5,222 bases of DNA from RYN-433 sp036558265 (GTDB lineage: Bacteria; Planctomycetota; Phycisphaerae; Tepidisphaerales; Tepidisphaeraceae). Made by a program: the position numbers and the translations under genes. Under the pieces are notes generated by a model. That model had not been told where the DNA came from. It worked only from the letters and a program-made list of their open reading frames with translations, and made no database searches. The stretch spans positions 1 through 5,222 of the forward strand of contig DATBFY010000461.1 in NCBI GenBank assembly GCA_036558265.1. Reading direction: 5' to 3'. Shown here piece by piece: positions 4,415 to 5,222 of this stretch (position 1 is its first letter; the number at the start of each line of letters is the position of its first letter).

Positions 4415-5152
4415 TCACACCAGCATCGACCCCATCCCGCCGCCCATGTCATCGAGGAGATCGTGACCCGATCCGTCATCGGCGCCGCCGTTCGTGCCCG
4501 CCGAGCCACCGCTCCCCGTCGTCGTCACCGTCGCGCCGCTCCCACCGCCCTTGTCATCCCCGGCGTCGTGCGTACCGCCGTCGCCGCCGCGCTGGTTGTC
4601 ATCATTGACGTCGTTGGCCTCGACCTCGCGGACGTTGTCGAAGTGGTCATCCCCCGCGTCGCCGCGGACGTGGTCCCTGCCCGCGCCGCCCATGCACGAA
4701 TCGTCGCCGGCGTCGCCTTCCAGGTCGTCGACGCCGTCGCCGCCGTCGAGCGAGTCATCTCCCGCGCCGCCGACCAGCGAGTCGTCGCCGACGTCCCCCT
4801 CGATCGAATCGTCGCCCGAGCCGCCGGCGAGCGAGTCATCGCCCGCCCCTCCCTGGACGGTGGCCGAGCGGTCGACCCGGCGGTCCACCAGGGCCGAATC
4901 GTCTCCCGCGCCGGTGACGAGGAAGACGCGGCGCACCCGCCCGGCGAAGGTCTGCGAGTTTCCGTTGGCGATGACCTCGACCTCGGCGCGGTTCGCGGGG
5001 TTGCGCCGCACGACGATGTCGTCGGCGCGGCGCGTGCCCTCGACGAAGAGCGTCCCCCCGCGGCTCAGGCTGGCCGCCGACAGCAGTTGCCGCTGTTCCA
5101 GCGATTCGATCAGGGGCGCGACGCACGATGATGACGGTGTTGCGTTCGACAT
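4415..5152 (-). CDS. RTX-type calcium-binding repeat protein with planctomycete LExRxLLSA signature
   Basis: The start chosen is the ATG at 5152, five bases after GGAGGA (5163-5158); an in-frame GTG at 5194 has no such site. The 245-residue product has no classical hydrophobic signal peptide. Its N-terminus carries APLIESLEQRQLLSAAS (12-28), the LExRxLLSA-type signature seen at the start of many planctomycete extracellular proteins. Residues 30-100 look like degenerate beta-strand repeats (TLFVEGTRRADDIVV, then VFLVTGAGDDSALV). Residues 101-172 are eight unbroken nonapeptides of the GGxGDDSLx type that in RTX proteins bind calcium in a parallel beta-roll. The remainder (173-245) is low-complexity D, G, N, T and S, ending in DDMGGGMGSMLV, with no PEP-CTERM anchor. 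By family analogy it is a secreted or surface protein that folds on calcium; export route and function are unknown. No RTX-type type I secretion genes are in the window. The stop is 42 bp before the toxin-like gene. Confidence 0.88.
   Translation of the reverse strand: MSNATPSSSCVAPLIESLEQRQLLSAASLSRGGTLFVEGTRRADDIVVRRNPANRAEVEVIANGNSQTFAGRVRRVFLVTGAGDDSALVDRRVDRSATVQGGAGDDSLAGGSGDDSIEGDVGDDSLVGGAGDDSLDGGDGVDDLEGDAGDDSCMGGAGRDHVRGDAGDDHFDNVREVEANDVNDDNQRGGDGGTHDAGDDKGGGSGATVTTTGSGGSAGTNGGADDGSGHDLLDDMGGGMGSMLV
4637..4852 (-). repeat. Eight tandem 27-bp units encoding RTX nonapeptides
   Basis: The units encode, in order, GGAGDDSLA, GGSGDDSIE, GDVGDDSLV, GGAGDDSLD, GGDGVDDLE, GDAGDDSCM, GGAGRDHVR and GDAGDDHFD. 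The first four are near-identical and the last four drift, as if the array has been extended or homogenised at its N-terminal end. Asp at positions five and six is the usual calcium-ligand arrangement; unit 5 has Val-Asp there and unit 7 has Arg-Asp, so those sites may bind poorly. Confidence 0.85.
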
Positions 5153-5157
5153 GACAA

Positions 5158-5163
5158 TCCTCC
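5158..5163 (-). promoter_or_regulatory. Ribosome binding site deciding the RTX gene start
   Basis: GGAGGA on the minus strand lies five bases before the ATG at 5152, which favours this start over the in-frame GTG at 5194. Confidence 0.7.
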
Positions 5164-5197
5164 GCTGACTAAGGACCAGGCTGCTCGCCCGCACGCG

Positions 5198-5211
5198 CGC
5201 GGGTGCCCGCG
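5198..5211. repeat. GC-rich palindrome upstream of the RTX gene
   Basis: CGCGGG-TG-CCCGCG has six-base arms and a two-base centre, and lies about 46 bp before the RTX gene start. It could be a regulator site or the stem of an upstream gene's terminator, but the window ends at 5222 and no T-run is visible. No promoter hexamers are recognisable in 5164-5222. Confidence 0.25.
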
Positions 5212-5222
5212 GCGGTCGCAGG

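Noticed and set aside
4637..4852. Possible CRISPR-like array, because of regular 27-bp spacing
   Set aside because: The periodicity is coding: units are contiguous, in frame and encode RTX nonapeptides, with no spacers.
4067..5131. A 354-codon plus-strand open frame across the toxin and the RTX gene
   Set aside because: Its Val/Ala/Arg-rich periodic translation is the antisense image of the 27-bp RTX units, and it spans two unrelated genes on the other strand.
5153..5194. A 14-residue N-terminal extension of the RTX protein from GTG 5194
   Set aside because: The ATG at 5152 has a well-placed GGAGGA, and the extension would place extra residues ahead of the usual N-terminal position of the LExRxLLSA signature.

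Overview
The window is strongly GC-rich chromosomal DNA, most likely from a planctomycete, possibly of the Phycisphaerae/Tepidisphaera type. The main pointer is the gene at the right end. Its product carries an N-terminal signature, LEQRQLLSA, of the 'LExRxLLSA' kind that recurs in planctomycete extracellular proteins, followed by haemolysin-type calcium-binding repeats. A Tat-exported NHL-type propeller protein and a glycerophosphodiesterase (GDPD) remnant of a secreted kind fit this, but the lineage is an inference.

Layout, left to right. (1) Positions 16-1051, minus strand: an MbfA-type membrane-bound ferritin (rubrerythrin-like domain fused to a VIT1/CCC1-type membrane domain) with a plausible intrinsic terminator just after it. 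(2) 1079-1397, minus strand: a decayed GDPD gene. It has an intact signal peptide in one frame and the C-terminal third of the enzyme in another; the catalytic middle and the extreme C-terminus are gone, and the remnant ends 27 bp before mbfA. (3) 1398-1525: a short non-coding gap with a perfect 15-bp palindrome. (4) 1526-1879, plus strand: a small unrecognised protein with two predicted membrane segments. (5) 1896-2869, minus strand: a two-gene operon with a predicted six-helix membrane protein first and a winged-helix (HTH_34/MarR-like) regulator second. It has a clear sigma70-like promoter whose -10 box lies inside an inverted repeat, the best operator candidate in the window. (6) 2975-4021, plus strand: a Tat-exported beta-propeller protein, divergent from that operon. 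(7) 4058-4372, minus strand: a RelE/ParE-family toxin-like protein with no antitoxin gene beside it. (8) 4415-5152, minus strand: the RTX-repeat surface or secreted protein with the planctomycete signature.

The genes do not form one pathway. The window reads as a mosaic of small independent units: iron storage or efflux, a self-contained regulator/membrane-protein pair, and two exported proteins. Two sites show turnover, the gutted GDPD gene and the solitary toxin. I see no CRISPR array, tRNA, rRNA, transposase or phage gene, and no clear case for an entirely new system. The points most worth following are the regulator pair and its putative operator, the solitary toxin, the decayed GDPD gene abutting mbfA, and the two genes (mbfA and the propeller gene) that lack a usable ribosome binding site but carry a -10-like box 8-10 bases before the ATG, as leaderless genes do.
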